A stretch of DNA of 64,000 nt from Nakazawaea peltata. Taxonomy: Eukaryota; Ascomycota; Pichiomycetes; Alaninales; Pachysolenaceae. A program made the position numbers and the translations under genes. Location: NCBI GenBank assembly GCA_001599355.1, contig BCGQ01000005.1, positions 934,222 to 998,221 of the forward strand, written 5' to 3'. The notes under the pieces were generated by a model that was not told the DNA's origin, searched no databases, and saw only the letters and a program-made list of their open reading frames with translations. Every line of letters starts with the position of its first letter. The first letter of the stretch is position 1. Below are positions 49,763-58,909 of the stretch, one piece after another.

Positions 49763-50818
49763 ATGTCATTAAAAGAGTATTTAAAGGATCCTGCAACCCG
49801 TCCATTGATTCTCGACGGTGGACTCGGCTCCAGATTCGAAGATTCAGGTTATGATGACGATATGAACGACCCGTTATGGTCGACGGTGCTGCTTTTCAAG
49901 TATCCTCAAGTTGTTAAGAGGTTCCATTTGGATTTTTTTGAGAAGGGAGCAGACGTAGCTACTACCAATACATACCAGGCGTCGGAGCTGGGATTGAGGG
50001 AGAATATGGAACGATTTGGGTTGAAAACAGACGACCAAATCAAGGCTGTGTTTTCTAAAGCAATCGAGTTGGCCGATGAAGCTCGGTGTGAGCATTGGGA
50101 AGGAACGATGGGGAAACAAGGGCAGAGACCACTTGTAGGTGGATCTGTCGGACCATTCGGTGCTTATACTGCCGATAGAGCGGAATACACCGGGTATTAT
50201 CCAAGCATTGAGGGGAGATTTGAGGAGTCGATCAGGAATTTTCACAAGCTTCGATTAGAGGTTTTAATTGAGGATGAAAGGGTGGATTTCGTCATGTTGG
50301 AAACTATCCCAAACTTTGAAGAGTTGAAGATATTGGTTGAGATGATGTTTGAGATTGACCCTAAGAAATTGTATTCGATTTCGTTGAGTTTGAAGTCGTT
50401 TGATACTCTTCTGGATGGGACAGATTTGAAGGAAGTTATGGGGTGGTTAAGTGGGTTGGAGGGGCTGAAATTGGATCTGATTTTGGGCGTTGGAACCAAC
50501 TGCAGTCCATTGTTGTTCAGTCACGATACAATTGAGTATTTGGCCAAGTACAATCCGAAGGGATTGGGTTATATTGTGTACCCAAATAGTGGAGAAGTCT
50601 ATGATAAACTGACTCGTACTCATTCGCTGGACCCGTTGTTGCAGGAATTTCTGGTTAAGAATGGAGTTGACCCTAATAATTTCCATGAGATATTGAACTA
50701 TTTGACGCTGAGATGGGTCAAGTTAGGAGCTAAATTGATCGGAGGATGTTGTCGGGTAACTCCGGAGAATATTGGATGGATTCGTGAGGCTGCACTTAAG
50801 GAAGGGGAGATATCATGA
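49763..50818 (+). CDS. homocysteine S-methyltransferase (Sam4/Mht1 family)
   Basis: From ATG 49763 the protein is 351 residues. It begins with LILDGGLGSRFEDSG and contains TNTYQAS, GSVGPFGAY, ETIPNFEELK and VYPNSGEVYD, all family signatures. The zinc ligands are present: Cys247 in GTNCSP and the Cys-Cys pair 329-330 in IGGCCRV. The enzyme transfers a methyl group from S-adenosylmethionine or S-methylmethionine to homocysteine, recycling methionine and controlling the AdoMet/Met ratio. S. cerevisiae has two paralogues, MHT1 and SAM4 (about 325 residues); which one this corresponds to cannot be settled here. An insert around AEYTGYY is typical of Sam4/Mht1. Confidence 0.93.
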   Translation: MSLKEYLKDPATRPLILDGGLGSRFEDSGYDDDMNDPLWSTVLLFKYPQVVKRFHLDFFEKGADVATTNTYQASELGLRENMERFGLKTDDQIKAVFSKAIELADEARCEHWEGTMGKQGQRPLVGGSVGPFGAYTADRAEYTGYYPSIEGRFEESIRNFHKLRLEVLIEDERVDFVMLETIPNFEELKILVEMMFEIDPKKLYSISLSLKSFDTLLDGTDLKEVMGWLSGLEGLKLDLILGVGTNCSPLLFSHDTIEYLAKYNPKGLGYIVYPNSGEVYDKLTRTHSLDPLLQEFLVKNGVDPNNFHEILNYLTLRWVKLGAKLIGGCCRVTPENIGWIREAALKEGEIS

Positions 50819-51060
50819 TGCTGTCACACTGTATGATTGTGGAAGATGGCTCTGCCTCTTCATGACACCCATCGGAATGTATAGTGAATAAAAATTGATG
50901 GAGTAAAGAGGTAGGTGTAGTGATGTGGGGTAGTGGGGTAGGTGAAGTGGGGTAGGCATGAGGGGTAGGTAAGCGGGGTAGAGGGTATGTAGCTGGAAAA
51001 GTACTGAGAGAGGTAGGTGAGGTGTAAGGGGCGGGCACTGAACATGGAAGCAGCGGACAG

Positions 51061-51585
51061 TCACTTATTCTGCTCTAACATCCTCCGGATAAACTCCTCC
51101 TCCTCTGTCTCCTCCTCACTTTTCTCCTCCCCCAGTTTGAGCTCCTCCAATTTGCGATATTTCAGTTTAGTTTTCTTAGTTTTTCGCAGCTTGACCTGCT
51201 GCTGCTTCAATTTGACGATATGAGCCCTTGAATTCTCGGGATCCCGGAGCTCTTGGATCTTTAAGGCCAATATTTCACGGGCTATTTTCCGATTCTGCTC
51301 TCGAGATCGAGTCAGTTGAGAAGTGACGACAATACCGGTCTCGAGGTGGGTCAATTGGACTTTGCTGTTGGTTTTGTTAATTTTCTGACCTCCTTTACCG
51401 GAACCTCCTTTAATAAATTTCTCAGAAATCTCGTCTTCGGAGATTTTGGGCCTTGAAGGCATCTTATGTTTTGGAGGGAGCTTGATTTTGGTGGAGAATG
51501 CCCCAGTGCGGAGTGGAAATGGGGATAAACGCAGTGATCGGAGACCAGACACCGATAAAGTGGATCGTAGTATGGAACGGAACAT
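51061..51585 (-). CDS. RSO55: mitochondrial GGQ release-factor-like protein
   Basis: From ATG 51585 the protein is 174 residues. The N-terminus MFRSILRSTLSVSGLRSLRL is a mitochondrial presequence. The core has SGKGGQKINKTNSKVQL, where GGQ is the peptidyl-tRNA hydrolysing motif, followed by THLETGIVV and a Lys/Arg-rich helix. There is no codon-recognition domain. This is the layout of Rso55/C12orf65 (mtRF-R) and ICT1-type proteins, which rescue stalled mitochondrial ribosomes. Length and the helical basic tail fit Rso55 best (141 residues in S. cerevisiae). It is head to head with the mitoribosomal gene MRPL4. Confidence 0.82.
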   Translation of the reverse strand: MFRSILRSTLSVSGLRSLRLSPFPLRTGAFSTKIKLPPKHKMPSRPKISEDEISEKFIKGGSGKGGQKINKTNSKVQLTHLETGIVVTSQLTRSREQNRKIAREILALKIQELRDPENSRAHIVKLKQQQVKLRKTKKTKLKYRKLEELKLGEEKSEEETEEEEFIRRMLEQNK

Positions 51586-51859
51586 TTCCTGAATCAAATT
51601 ATAGCAAATATCACCTGGTAACACCCTTGGTATCTCCTCTAATCATCTATCGGATATTGAGCGGAAATGGATTTTTTGTATGTGAGCGATCTTCTCCATT
51701 TCGCGAATTTTCTTGATCAAATCTTCTCCAGCATTCCATTTTGAGATATTTGAGTCTTGGTGCACTACCACATGGTCAAAAAAATTTTCCACCAAAATTT
51801 TCAACCAAACTTGAAGGTCAAAGGCGAGAGGTTATTCAAATCAATAGCGGATCATCAAA
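51586..51859. promoter_or_regulatory. bidirectional promoter of RSO55 and MRPL4
   Basis: The 274 bp between the two starts holds a T/A-rich segment (about 51780-51810, caaaaaaattttcc and aaaattttc) in the middle. Both genes serve mitochondrial translation, so shared control is plausible. Confidence 0.5.
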
Positions 51860-52720
51860 ATGGCAATGAAAAAGGTATTTTCCGGTGTATCCCGGTTCCA
51901 TAGCTCAGCCAGCAGCTTGGCACGTACCAGAATCCCTACAAATATCAAATTAAGACCACCTATTGTCCCTACTATCAACAACTTGGAAATCAAGGATGAC
52001 CATCCGTTGTATCAATTCTTCTCTGGGAAGAAACTCATTAGATCTCCTGAAGAGATTCAGTCTTCTGGAAGACACTGGAGTATCAGTGAGTTGCGTAGAA
52101 AGTCTTTTGAAGATTTGCACTGTCTTTGGTATGTGTTGTTGAAGGAGAGAAACGTGTTGGGTAGAGAGTACAAGATCATGCAAATAGTTAACCCAAGTAA
52201 TGCGGAGGTTTATGACCATCAAAGTGAGCAAATCAGAGAGAGTATGTGGCGTATCAAGCATGTGTTGCATGAGAGAATGAATACTCATGAGAAACTGAGA
52301 GATCATTTCGTCCAAAAGAGAGAAGAATATCTTGCCGAATTCACTAAAGAGTACATGGAAAGTGAAGATGTGACGAGTGAGGAATGGATGGGTAAATTGG
52401 AGAGGATGCAGTTTGCTTACTTTGGGATTGTAGATGAGATCTCGTTGGATTTGGATATCAATGTCGACTATATTTTAGGTATTAGATACGTTGGAGAATT
52501 GGTGTTCAATAAGTTCAAGACTGAGGACTGTGAGATCCAGGAGTTGAGGGATATTACTGAACATTATGCTATATTTGAGGAGGAGCCTACATTGGAAGGG
52601 TTCAATAATGGGATCAGTAAGATTAAGGAGTATAGAGAGAGTGAGGTGACGATACCTAAGAATAAGGATATTGCGGTAGTTGAGCTGTTAATTCGTAGTA
52701 GAATTGAGCAGATGGAATAG
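51860..52720 (+). CDS. MRPL4: mitochondrial large ribosomal subunit protein uL29m
   Basis: The 286-residue protein starts MAMKKVFSGVSRFHSSASSLARTR, a mitochondrial presequence. The core SGRHWSISELRRKSFEDLHC followed by LWYVLLKERNVL is the signature of the Mrpl4/MRP-L47 family, the mitochondrial form of bacterial L29. Mrpl4 sits near the polypeptide exit of the mitoribosome. The second half is helical and charged. S. cerevisiae Mrpl4 has 319 residues. It is expressed away from RSO55 and converges on the coiled-coil gene. Confidence 0.93.
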   Translation: MAMKKVFSGVSRFHSSASSLARTRIPTNIKLRPPIVPTINNLEIKDDHPLYQFFSGKKLIRSPEEIQSSGRHWSISELRRKSFEDLHCLWYVLLKERNVLGREYKIMQIVNPSNAEVYDHQSEQIRESMWRIKHVLHERMNTHEKLRDHFVQKREEYLAEFTKEYMESEDVTSEEWMGKLERMQFAYFGIVDEISLDLDINVDYILGIRYVGELVFNKFKTEDCEIQELRDITEHYAIFEEEPTLEGFNNGISKIKEYRESEVTIPKNKDIAVVELLIRSRIEQME

Positions 52721-53079
52721 GCCGCTCGTGCCCGGCTTCACCTGACCGCCTTGCCCGGCTTCACCTTCACCACCTGCCCGGCATCACCTTCACCCCCTAC
52801 AATCCTTCAGTCGTACAGTCGTATAGTCCTACGGTCGTACAGTTGTGCCCTGACGGCTTGCCCTAATGGTTCTGCCCTAATGGTTCTGCCCTCAGTCCTG
52901 CCCATCTCACCTATCACGTGATCGCGCAATCACGTGACCATACCCCCAATTCACCCCTCCCCACTATACTACCCCACTATACTACCCCACTGTACTCCTT
53001 CTTGACTCACACCAGACTCAAGAAACCTACACACAATCTCCATCTATCCTACTACATTCCACTACTTACTCCTATATAA
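52721..53079. other. convergent gap with tandem repeats and paired CACGTG
   Basis: Repeats follow the MRPL4 stop: tgcccggcttcacctt-type units (52729-52800), a cgtacagtcgta-type run (about 52808-52850) and gccctaatggttct copies (about 52859-52890). Two CACGTG cores lie 16 bp apart (52915-52920 and 52931-52936), each within TCACGTGA or TCACGTGAC. Then come three actatactacccc units (about 52970-53000). No gene is seen. Confidence 0.6.
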
Positions 53080-54040
53080 TCAATCAATTCTTGTAGATAT
53101 TTCAATAAACCGTAACTTCTTCTCCTCCCATAACTTTCTATCCAGTTCAATCTTTGATTTCAAATCATCACAGCTCTGTTTCTCCTTCTTCAACAGGTCA
53201 TTAAGTTGCTTCAAATTCTTATCAAACTCGATCTTGGTGAATTTATAAATCTCATTACGAGAATCGATCAATTCTCCCTTCCTAAAGATGAGCTGGTAGT
53301 CTTCTTTGTCGTCGAGCTTGAACAATTCTTCGATTTTGGGCTTGGAAATCCTGAGGAAGTCTTGTTGGAACTCGTTCTTCAATATCCGGTTGATCGTAGT
53401 CATATCGGAGCGGATTCTATTGATCTGAGTGATCTTAGCTGTGAGTGACTCGATCTTTTCTTCGATTAAGTTGAGATCTTGGTCTTGGAACAGTGGTTCT
53501 TGGTCGATTTCTTTCAAAATTTGAAGATGGTCGGTTTCTAAGTCCCCGAAATGTTGAGTTAAGACCAAACGACGTTTCTCAATGTTGATGAGGGTGTCAT
53601 TGATGGGGTTGATCGAGGGTAAACGGCCTTTTCGAAGATCGGTTAAGAGCTGTATGAGCCTTGTACGATGACGAATATAGAAGGCGATGGTTTGGTTGTG
53701 ATCTTTTGATAGTGTGAGGTATTTGTCTGTGGAAGGAGGTTAGTATGGAGGAAATTAGAGTGGAGGGATTGGCATTGACGGCGGATTTGGGGGAGGGATT
53801 GGCCATTAGTTGGCTGGGAATAGCGGTTGAAGGAGTGTGGCTGATGCGAGTTGCGGCTAGTGTGATTGGTGACTGGTGACTGGTGACTCGTTGGTTACTA
53901 CTGACTCGCAATCACTACTATTCCTGGAAACCACTGCTATTCCTAGCAACCACTTGACGGCTATAGCCACTCTCGGTACCCCATTTATGTAGCCCATTTA
54001 TGTAACACATCTTCATTAACTACTTACCCAGTGAAGACAT
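53080..54040 (-). CDS. coiled-coil protein of unknown role, spliced with 13-nt exon 1
   Basis: Exon 1 (54028-54040) is ATG-TCT-TCA-CTG plus one base, and exon 2 (53080-53726) joins in frame to give 219 residues beginning MSSADKYLTLSKDHNQTIAF (CTG read as Ala). The intron (53727-54027, 301 nt) has donor GTAAGT, branch point TACTAAC (53739-53745, reverse strand) and acceptor CACAG. Most of the protein is charged, Leu/Ile-spaced helix, likely two coiled-coil segments (about 60-120 and 150-210). I do not recognise the family. Small coiled-coil proteins of this size with 5' introns in yeasts include kinetochore, spindle and trafficking subunits. Exon 2 alone has no in-frame ATG near its start, which supports the splice model. 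Confidence 0.7.
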
Positions 54041-54200
54041 CTTGTTAGTGACACCTTGATAGTGACACCTTAACTGACTTCTTCTCACTGTCACAAACCT
54101 TAACAAATTAAACTTTTTTTCTGACAAAATCCAAATTACGAATTTTCATTTTCAGAACGTCGTGTTGTCATCTTGATCAAGCTTGATAACAACCTCAAAG

Positions 54201-56330
54201 ATGGGATATTTGGAGCTGGTAGAAGCCATTGCTTCGGGAGAAGTATCTCCTGACAGCTTGCTGTTCGATTTAGCCACGAAAAAACTGTTATTAGTGTTCC
54301 TGCCACTCTCAACTGACATGGATTTGTTTGTGAAGTACTTTGAAGGAGAGGGAAGGGATGGTGATGAGGTGGGTAGTGAAGGTTTGAGGGATGGGGGTGA
54401 GTCAAATGGAGCTGTTAGTGGTAGTAAAGGTGCAGGGGATGATATTGATGGTCATAATGACCCGCATTCCTCGGCTGACCATGCTAAGCAATCCACTGTA
54501 ATGAAATATATCGATTCCCAATTGGAAGTGTTTGATTTGGAAGGCTCAGAGCTCAATTTACAGGAGTTTTTGAAGTTCAGAATGGCCTTTATGGGATTGA
54601 CAGTACTGCAAAGTTATGGTGTGTTGAAAAATGTGACCGGAACTGGCCTAGAAAGCTGGATATCCACTGTCATCCAGCCATTGATCAACTCTGGAAATGG
54701 AAATCTCAAATTGAAAAATTTAATAGCCATGGATGGGCTGGAAGTGATGCGGATCATGATGAAACGCTTCATGGATGATGTCAAAGTGCTTCGTAATGTG
54801 AGAGAGTATCTTGAAACTCATTGGGATGATTTTTGTGGGTGGTTTGAGCAAGAATTTGCTCCTCAAATTCTTTTAAGCTCATCATCTTTGGTTCTGGGAT
54901 ATGAAGCCATATTAACCAGGGTATTTGAGGACCAAGAATTGCTCGTAAAGTTCCATGACACCTCCAAGAAGCTGTTCGAACGTTTTGTAGTGGTGATTTT
55001 CGCCTGTGTATACCTTTGTCCAGTAGTAAATGATCGAGTTTTTGTAGTGATGAAACATATTTTGTTCATTCTCTCAGACACTTTTGAAGTGGTTGGTACG
55101 GGAGTTGGTGGATTAGAAGATGAAGCTCCAGATTCCATAGATTCGGTCGCAGCTTGTCTTAGTCTCGGATCCATCCCCTTCTTCCAGAGATTAATATCTT
55201 CAATTGAAAAATTATATCAACTTGAGATGTCTTTGCAAGACATTTTGAAATTGAAGGGAGATCATGAACAACAATTGGCTAGTGTAGGAAGATTGGTGAG
55301 CATCAACAATGCTGTAGAGTTGGAACTGTTGTATTCCTCGGTGCTGTGGGTCCAAAACCATACTCCATTCCTTGATAAAATCACCAAATCTGAAATCGAT
55401 TTCCTCTTCTTCAACAAACTTCTTAAATCCAAGAGCCGTGGGGTTTTGGAGAAGTTGATGCCTCGGTTAGAGGTTGAGGATCTGAGACAGTTGGTTCTTG
55501 ACGATTTTTATGCCAATTTGCATCTGTCTTCCAGCTTCAATATGCAATCTCATTTCTTGCAAGATTGTGAGAGAGATTTGGTATTATTGAAGCCTTTAGA
55601 TGCTGTAGAATATCTGAAATTGAGTAGCTTAGTAGCCAGTTTGCCAATTTTGGGCCAGTATAAACTTCTGACATCGGTCCTTGCTCCTCATGAGCTCCTA
55701 GGAATGCATACTCTTGATCTTATTGAGAGAATTTTTGAGCTAAATAATGATGTCGACATTTTCGAAATGTATCGACTTGCTCAGAAGTTAAGCGTGGCAT
55801 TGGATGATGAGGATATTAAACTGGATGTTCAGCAAGCTTCTGAATATGATGTAGAGGCCGATTTCAGACATTTAAGTTCCACAAAGAACCGTCTTTTATT
55901 ACGAATCTTAATGATCGACCTTAAATATTCCCCTACAAGAGATTCCAATTATAATCTACTCTTGTCGATCTTACAGAATCCAAACATGAATGACATTCTC
56001 GCAGAGCATTGGCTGCTCATTTATCAATATACTTCATGGATTGGAGCAGATGAAGATGACCAAGGAGATGAAGCTGCCATTGAGCAAATCGAAAAATTAT
56101 GGAAAACTTTGAAGATCGTTTCCTTGTTCATTTTACTTGTTCCATTGGAATTCCATGGCAGAGTCACTCAAAATTTCGTTCAAATTCAACAACAAATTCT
56201 TCTGAAAGTGAACGATTTACAAAATGGGGGTAATGGTGGTAAGGAGAAGGTTAAAGTTGATCTTGAATCTAGGATTGCTAGACTGATCACGTCTAGTACT
56301 AAAGATTTGTTGAAGGATTTATTAGTGTGA
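54201..56330 (+). CDS. SEC39: Dsl1 tethering complex subunit Sec39
   Basis: From the first in-frame ATG (54201) the protein has 709 residues, the same as S. cerevisiae Sec39. It is all-helical with no membrane span. The C-terminal segment AEHWLLIYQYTSWIG aligns with DEHWLTFYQMGKFVD in Sec39, and the helices after it keep similar spacing. Sec39 is a scaffold of the Dsl1 complex on the ER that tethers COPI vesicles from the Golgi. A Gly/Asp/Ser-rich insert (about 50-95) is lineage-specific. The rest of the alignment is weak, as usual for this family, so I keep moderate doubt. Confidence 0.65.
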   Translation: MGYLELVEAIASGEVSPDSLLFDLATKKLLLVFLPLSTDMDLFVKYFEGEGRDGDEVGSEGLRDGGESNGAVSGSKGAGDDIDGHNDPHSSADHAKQSTVMKYIDSQLEVFDLEGSELNLQEFLKFRMAFMGLTVLQSYGVLKNVTGTGLESWISTVIQPLINSGNGNLKLKNLIAMDGLEVMRIMMKRFMDDVKVLRNVREYLETHWDDFCGWFEQEFAPQILLSSSSLVLGYEAILTRVFEDQELLVKFHDTSKKLFERFVVVIFACVYLCPVVNDRVFVVMKHILFILSDTFEVVGTGVGGLEDEAPDSIDSVAACLSLGSIPFFQRLISSIEKLYQLEMSLQDILKLKGDHEQQLASVGRLVSINNAVELELLYSSVLWVQNHTPFLDKITKSEIDFLFFNKLLKSKSRGVLEKLMPRLEVEDLRQLVLDDFYANLHLSSSFNMQSHFLQDCERDLVLLKPLDAVEYLKLSSLVASLPILGQYKLLTSVLAPHELLGMHTLDLIERIFELNNDVDIFEMYRLAQKLSVALDDEDIKLDVQQASEYDVEADFRHLSSTKNRLLLRILMIDLKYSPTRDSNYNLLLSILQNPNMNDILAEHWLLIYQYTSWIGADEDDQGDEAAIEQIEKLWKTLKIVSLFILLVPLEFHGRVTQNFVQIQQQILLKVNDLQNGGNGGKEKVKVDLESRIARLITSSTKDLLKDLLV

Positions 56331-56472
56331 TTAAATTTTCGCTTAAATTTCCCCTACCATAATAATCTTACATATTATGCATAATCATGCATAAACCTAT
56401 TTATAATTTAATGCAGACCTCAAACTTTATCAACTTAAAATACTATCGATTATTATATATTTTCAACATCCC

Positions 56473-58260
56473 TCAATCTAATACAAATGCATATTTACTC
56501 TTCGTTCTGATCTTCCTTCCATAATAATAAAATGCAACCGGAACTGGTGCCAACAGCACCAGCACAAGGCCAATTAATAATCCAGCCCAGTTAACCCCCA
56601 TTCCATCGAACATGTATTTGGCAAATAATGGGAAAGCTGCACCAAATGCCGATCTCAAGAAGGTATTAGCGGCAATCAGAGATGCTGCAAACACCAAATA
56701 AGAGTCGACAATATAATTCAAAGAAGGAATGAAAATGGTCATAAGACTGAAACCAGAAAGAATTCCAGAGGCTGTTGGCACCATCCAGTGGATCTTGTCT
56801 GGATAATTACCAGTCCAGAAGAACCAGAATAATCCTACAGGGAATACAAAGGCACCAGCAATCATTGGAGGCAATCTCAGTTCCGGAATTGGGACATTAT
56901 TATTCAGCAGCAACTTTATCAAGAAAGCCTTTTCACACCAAACACAATAAAGACCTCCACAGACCATTCCAATGATAAGACCAATATATGGCAACTCAGC
57001 AATGGAAGGATTCATTCCGTATCCCTCGGCAAAGACAATAGGATACAGAGTCAAAAAGAGGTATAAAATACCATAGATAAAGGCATTGTAAATGGTAAGC
57101 AATAAGATAATTGGCTCACTTACTAATAATTTCAATGGACGAGAGATGTTTTTCTCGACGATATCTTTAATAGTAAGAGACAGCTCCTCTTGAGGCAGGT
57201 AAATACCCCAATTACCGGTACGAATTCTCAATTCACGAGCCTTGGAAACTAAGATGATTGGATGGTGAGTTTCTTCATGGAAAAGACCTACAATGATGAG
57301 GGAGAACACTCCCATAATACCAGTAAGATACTCAGTCCATCTCCAACCAAGGTAACTATCAGTGATGAACAGTCCAACGATAGGAGCACACAACGGAGCA
57401 GCAAAGACACAAATACTGAAAATATTGATGGCATTTCCACGCTCTTTATTACCGAAAACGTCGGAGAAAGTGGCTGGAACAACTACCATAGCAGCAGAAC
57501 CTGTAAATGAAGCAAAGAATCTGCAAATAAGAATGGTCTGAAGATCCTTCAGAGTCAGAGTCAGGAAAGTCAAACAACAAAACATGAACATTGAAATTAA
57601 GAGGATTGGACGACGACCGTACAACTCTGAAAGAGGTCCGTAGATGACAGGACCCGAGGCAAACCCAAGAACATAAAGAGACACACCAAGAGTAGTCACG
57701 GTGAGTCCGACATGGAAATCCACCAGCAATACACTGACGGCAGGACTGAAAATCAGAGACGAAAATGCAATTGTGAAAGTACAGAACAGAAGGACGACGC
57801 TGAAGAAAAGTTTCTTCTTGAAAGTCCAATTATGAGGGTGAATAGGATCATCTGGACCATCAAAGGAGACCTGGAAGATCTCACGGTCAGGTAAGCTGGG
57901 TGGCATGGCTTTCCCCAGTCCTAAAGAGAACGGCAAAGGTTCGAGTTTCTTCTTCAGGAACTCGGCCTCAATTTGGTCCAGGTTGGTCAAGATTCTCGAC
58001 ACCTTTCTGTTAATAGCCAGTTGGGATTCAAGTTCCAGGTCATTCTGATTAGTCAGGGTTCTGTACACATCGGACTCGCCGTCTTTGAACGAGCCGACTG
58101 TGCCGACCGATGCCCTGCGACGAGGGTTGGAATCTCCGGATGTCTCTAAAGCCGATGTCTGGGCAGTTGCTGCGTTATACAGAACAGGACACGGGTCCAG
58201 AGTCATCGATATCGATGAAGAAGCACTACTTGACATTTTCTCACTCAAAGTATCACTCAT
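56473..58260 (-). CDS. MFS drug:H+ antiporter (DHA1), polyamine/drug exporter type
   Basis: The 595-residue protein has a Ser-rich cytosolic N-terminus (about 1-145), then twelve membrane spans. Visible are the DHA1 signatures DDPIHPHNWTFKKK before span 1, GPLSELYGRRPILL (motif A) after span 2, and a WRWTEYLTGI stretch after span 6. These are typical of the Tpo1/Flr1/Mdr1 group that exports polyamines, azoles or other toxic compounds at the plasma membrane. The N-terminal length is nearer to Tpo1-4 than to Flr1. A substrate cannot be read from sequence. It is divergent from the MDR-type reductase gene, 649 bp away. Confidence 0.88.
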   Translation of the reverse strand: MSDTLSEKMSSSASSSISMTLDPCPVLYNAATAQTSALETSGDSNPRRRASVGTVGSFKDGESDVYRTLTNQNDLELESQLAINRKVSRILTNLDQIEAEFLKKKLEPLPFSLGLGKAMPPSLPDREIFQVSFDGPDDPIHPHNWTFKKKLFFSVVLLFCTFTIAFSSLIFSPAVSVLLVDFHVGLTVTTLGVSLYVLGFASGPVIYGPLSELYGRRPILLISMFMFCCLTFLTLTLKDLQTILICRFFASFTGSAAMVVVPATFSDVFGNKERGNAINIFSICVFAAPLCAPIVGLFITDSYLGWRWTEYLTGIMGVFSLIIVGLFHEETHHPIILVSKARELRIRTGNWGIYLPQEELSLTIKDIVEKNISRPLKLLVSEPIILLLTIYNAFIYGILYLFLTLYPIVFAEGYGMNPSIAELPYIGLIIGMVCGGLYCVWCEKAFLIKLLLNNNVPIPELRLPPMIAGAFVFPVGLFWFFWTGNYPDKIHWMVPTASGILSGFSLMTIFIPSLNYIVDSYLVFAASLIAANTFLRSAFGAAFPLFAKYMFDGMGVNWAGLLIGLVLVLLAPVPVAFYYYGRKIRTKSKYAFVLD

Positions 58261-58909
58261 TTGCCACTTCTGAAGTTGTTTAAGCCCAACTGGAACGGCC
58301 TTTTTGAGGTGAAAATTTTCACTTCTCGGCTGGGAGGTGCTCCCCCATCGACAGATTTCCTATTTGGGCCAGGTTGGGGGAGCGGTGGCGCGCAGCGGAA
58401 TTTGATATCGGCCAGCTTTTTATTGCCGAGTGGCTGAGACGTTCACCATGTCGGAAATTGCTTGCAGTGTTTGTTTTTATACTGGAACGGTTAACAAGAT
58501 CTGCGTTCTCCATTGAGATACTAAATAGATCTTAAGTATACAGTATACGCTTGTATTATCCATCTCAATGAACATTCGACTTTCCCACTTGTGCTACTCA
58601 ATCATTTTATCTAGTCGCCACCCAGTCATCTCCCATCAATCACCCAACCTTCCCCCTAAATTTCCCCTTCCCCTTCCCCAACTCCCCTAATAATACTCCC
58701 CCTAATAATACTTCCCCTATTAATACCTCGCTTATATTCCGCCTATTTCTTCATCCCCATTTTCCCTTACATTCCCTCGGTATGTCTATTATTCTGCTCA
58801 AGACACCTAAACGAATCCTTAAATTTCGCAAGAGGGCTACTTTTTTTGTAGATTGCACTTAACACCATTAACGAGGCAGGAACCGTTATAACCCCACAAA
58901 ATTATCACC
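58261..58909. other. divergent intergenic region, MFS exporter and reductase
   Basis: The region includes a C-rich stretch with cccctaataatac repeats (about 58660-58740) and a T run before the reductase gene. A tRNA-like A box (about 58424-58440) has no matching B box. No gene is seen. Confidence 0.55.

Noticed and set aside
52911-53000. Point-centromere-like CDEI sites
   Set aside because: CACGTG pairs are present, but there is no A/T-rich CDEII block or CDEIII-like motif, and point centromeres are confined to the Saccharomycetaceae as far as known.
58420-58510. tRNA-like A box (gccgagtggctgagac) near the MFS gene start
   Set aside because: No B box or acceptor complement follows within tRNA distance.
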